Assembly (NCBI GenBank): GCA_022702545.1
Contig: JAHRBC010000004.1
Span: 3,658,001 to 3,722,000, forward strand
Length of the DNA stretch: 64,000 nt
Direction: 5' to 3'
Source of the DNA: Phycomyces nitens
Taxonomy: Eukaryota; Mucoromycota; Mucoromycetes; Mucorales; Phycomycetaceae
The position numbers and the translations under genes were made by a program. Shown piece by piece: positions 61,599 through 64,000 of this stretch (position 1 is its first letter; each line of letters starts with the position of its first letter). Below the pieces are notes generated by a model, which did not search any database, was not told the origin of the DNA, and saw only the letters and a program-made list of their open reading frames with translations.

Positions 61599-63203
61599 TT
61601 AGCAGAAGTCAAAGTTTCCCTCGACTCCTGGATCTGCCTCGACGTCGTCAAACTGCTCAAGATCCGCAAGAAGAGCATCAAAGAATGCCAGAAGACTCTG
61701 TCCGGTTACCACACGGACTTCGTCTTCGTCTTCTTCATAGTCTTCGCCATTTTTGACATCTTGAACTCCTAGAGTGTCTTGGAGATCTTGGACATCGAAA
61801 TCTTGGACATCTTCAATATCGACATCTTGGACATCGATATCTTGGACATCTTGGATATCGACATCTTCGACATCCTGGCGTGTACCAGCCGTGGAGAAAC
61901 CAGCACCGACGGCATCGACATATTCGATGGCTTCCATTTCAGAAGGCTCTGCTTCTGAGATCACGCTCATGTCGCAATCAAAGTCATCATCGTCAAAATC
62001 AGTGTCCATCTGCTCCATGTGAGACTCAGGACTGGACTCAATGTCCATGCTTTCTCCTTGTTCAAAAACAGAGAGATCACCAACTGATTCGGTACACTGG
62101 AGCACTAAATCAAACTCGGCAGTGTTTCCACCACCAAAGAACGAAATAACACCCGAAGCTACTTCTTCTCCAACGACACCAACCTGTTGGACAGTGATAG
62201 GATAGACATCCACAAACGGGACATCATCCACGACGGACATTTGATCACTAGACAAGTGATCACTCACATCGTCAATTGAGAGGGACTCAAAGAGAGATGC
62301 CAGATCGACAATCTCATCTTCAGTCACTTTCTGCCCAAAAGCAGAAAGCTCGTCAACCGACTTGTAGATATACCAGCTTGCGTCGATTATACCTTCTCCA
62401 AAGGAAGAAGGCAAACTGTGACACACGTCACTCTCAGAAGAGAGGACACTGGCTTCACAAGAAGCATCGCTATGCTTATCCTCCTGGCCAATGGTAGAAA
62501 CCAAGCCAGAGGAGCTCGCAATAGGCTCAGGAAGACTAGTCTCAGATGAGACTACGTCTTCAAACATTTCTTGCATCGACGCGTCGACTTTGGTTTCCCA
62601 AAGGAACGCGCGATCAAAACGGTTGCCCTTCCTTTCTCTTTCGATAAAGGTCAGCCATGGGCCTTGACCCACCAAGTCATCCTGACGTACTGGAGTGCAC
62701 GCCATTCGACTATTTGCGGCCCGTTTGTTGTCTCCAAGACTCCCCAAGTCTTGACGACAGCAAGCATTGTTCCTAAGATGTCCAACAGCAGGAAAACGGC
62801 GACGTTCAACAAAACAGGTGTCTTGGGTCTCAAGAGACGCGCAAGAACGCGGATAGTCCCGCGGGATACCATATACAGAGTCGTGGAAGGCAACTGCAAA
62901 AAGTACTCCCACCTATGGTGCACAGGTGAGTTCAACTACATCTCCACTGTGTAGACCAATGCTAATGTCCGTCATGTCTTCAAATCCATGGAAAAATCCA
63001 ACTGAATCCTCTTCGTCATTGAAAAGCACCAGAAAAGCGATAGAGTCCATGCAGCGGGCAGAGGGACGCGAGCGGGAGCGGTCAAGTACAAACACGGTAC
63101 TTAGGAGTGGAGCAACAAAGGTCACTACTACGTAGAGTAGAGTCAGGAAGGCAGTGGCAAGACGGAATGTCTGCAAGGCAAGGTGGATGGCGGTGTTAGT
63201 CAT
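61599..63203 (-). CDS. Hypothetical acidic repeat protein with hydrophobic N-terminus; in-frame stop
   Basis: From ATG 63203 (MTNTAIHLALQTFRLATAFL) the frame encodes two hydrophobic segments (LLYVVVTFVAPLLSTVFVL), an Arg/Ser patch and FLVLFNDEEDSVGFFHGFED. A TAG at 62913-62915 then interrupts it. The same frame continues open for 437 codons to 61599, with EIVDLASLFESLSIDDVSDH, an acidic FDDDDFDCDMSV, and a DVQD-repeat tail ending VEGNFDFC. Between about 62935 and 62651 another frame is strongly hydrophobic (LLNVAVFLLLDILGTMLAVV), so a spliced gene with frame changes is possible; a 30-nt candidate intron there would be too short. Either a pseudogene or a gene whose introns I could not resolve. 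No family recognised. Confidence 0.45.
61755..61877 (-). repeat. Tandem repeat encoding (D-V/I-Q/E-D)n
   Basis: Imperfect units of ATCTTGGACATC/GATATC (12-15 nt) give a run of about ten DVQD/DIQD/DVED steps on the minus strand. Low-complexity acidic segment. Confidence 0.8.
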
Positions 63204-64000
63204 GGTAATATCGACAAAAAGTGGATAAAACGAGCAAAGGAGAAAAAACGTAAACACGCCCAGAGTTGGCTTTTTTATAATTGAAAAAACAAATTGTGCT
63301 GAGGTCATCAGCGCAATCACCTGACATGTGAGAAAGAAAGGGGGTAAGGGTAGCTATTTCTGTCATACTATTGGTCTGAGCAAAGGTGTGAGAGAGTAAA
63401 GTGCGTTTGATTGATTATATTGGTTTATTTGGCTCTCACGCCAAAGGTTGTGCAACAATACATGAGAATATAAAGAGTAGTAGAGTAGTGAACTATTAAA
63501 GTAAACCATGATAAAAGGAAAGGTGTAAAGAAAGCGAGGGCTTGGACTTGTTCCTGAAGGATGGAGACAAAGTCAAAGAATAGCAGATTTTTGAATTTTT
63601 GTACTCCAGGGTGGTCTGTGCATTCCTTGTACGAAATAATGAGGATTTGGTAAGGTAGGGACACAAAAAGACCTTGACAGTTACCGGACAGACAGTTTTA
63701 TCTCAAAGAATATATAAAAAATGGTACATTGGATCATCTCAGTCAGCAGAGAAATGAAGGATTACAAGTCAAGCCATGTTGGAAAAGATGTGGTAGTCAA
63801 TCTCAAGATGTTTTCCTGGGAATAAGCGATGATCATCATATGAATGAGCCGATGGCAGAAGCCAGAGTAGTATTTGTTGCATTAAATATTGTAGCCAGTG
63901 ATTGACCTTGACCGTATATTTGAATACGTTTATGACACTAATAAAGCCTAGAATAAGCTTGCAATCAGTCTCAGGTGTCAAATAAACCAAGTATGTAAGA
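63204..64000. other. Right-edge region with hydrophobic minus-strand ORFs
   Basis: Two short hydrophobic minus-strand ORFs: 63425-63664 (ALAFFTPFLLSWFTLIVHYS) and 63769-63990 (ILGFISVINVFKYTVKVNHW, then LQYLMQQILLWLL). The second stays open towards the window edge. They may be exons of another membrane protein like the one at 63.2 kb, truncated here. Not joined into a model. Confidence 0.3.

Noticed and set aside
61774..62022. Plus-strand ORF with SWTS repeats
   Set aside because: Antisense shadow of the DVQD tandem repeat in the minus-strand acidic frame.

Overview
The window looks like nuclear DNA of an early-diverging fungus, most likely a Mucoromycota-type zygomycete. Evidence: AT-rich gene-dense DNA; genes cut by many short introns (about 43-120 nt, GT...AG plus several GC...AG); fungal products such as a class III chitinase, an HSF-type factor, Fyv7 and a Prs1-type PRPP synthetase; and decayed LINE and Tc1/mariner copies. 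A CFAP20 gene, better known from flagellated organisms, also points to an early branch. The species cannot be named from the sequence alone.

Layout. 1-5351: ankyrin/WGR PARP, open at the left edge (+). 6995-8133: quinone oxidoreductase (+). 8696-10293: HSF-domain factor (+). 11980-16512: ISWI remodeller (+). 16873-20352: three minus-strand genes, Rab5, CFAP20 and the SNARE BET1, divergent from PRPP synthetase (20583-21997, +). 22052-24028: WRAP53/TCAB1-like WD40 protein (-), divergent from a tail-anchored unknown (24639-25277, +). 25452-26740: unknown 325-aa protein (-). 28583-30554: MFS transporter (+). 31613-33305: unknown 454-aa protein (+), convergent with a ZGRF1-type helicase (33718-38998, -). 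39500-40381: membrane protein with an acidic tail (+). 40737-41529: Fyv7 (+). 42511-44097: PIN-like carrier (-). 44608-45011: dynein light chain LC8 (-), divergent from mitochondrial 2-Cys peroxiredoxin (45321-46463, +). 47450-50847: secreted GH18 chitinase with four chitin-binding modules (+), convergent with trehalose-6-phosphate phosphatase (50955-51975, -).

From about 52 kb to the right edge the DNA changes character. There is a gene-poor AT-rich stretch of more than 3 kb, a truncated LINE, a frameshifted mariner transposase, homopolymer and degenerate repeats, a hairpin followed by a T run, and poorly supported ORFs. One is an acidic, repeat-rich protein at 61.6-63.2 kb with an in-frame stop.

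Themes. Several genes serve genome maintenance or chromatin (PARP, ISWI, ZGRF1, WRAP53), others membrane traffic (Rab5, BET1, LC8) and the wall or stress response (chitinase, TPP, peroxiredoxin). I see no operon-like system. The most unusual signals are in gene structure: six GC-AG introns with near-identical donors, and many micro-exons, including a likely 3-nt exon in the chitinase, a 5-nt last coding exon in Rab5 and a 22-nt exon carrying the ZGRF1 Walker A. Exon joins were worked out by hand. Completed coding sums are divisible by three for every multi-exon gene except the partial PARP and ZGRF1, which was not summed end to end.
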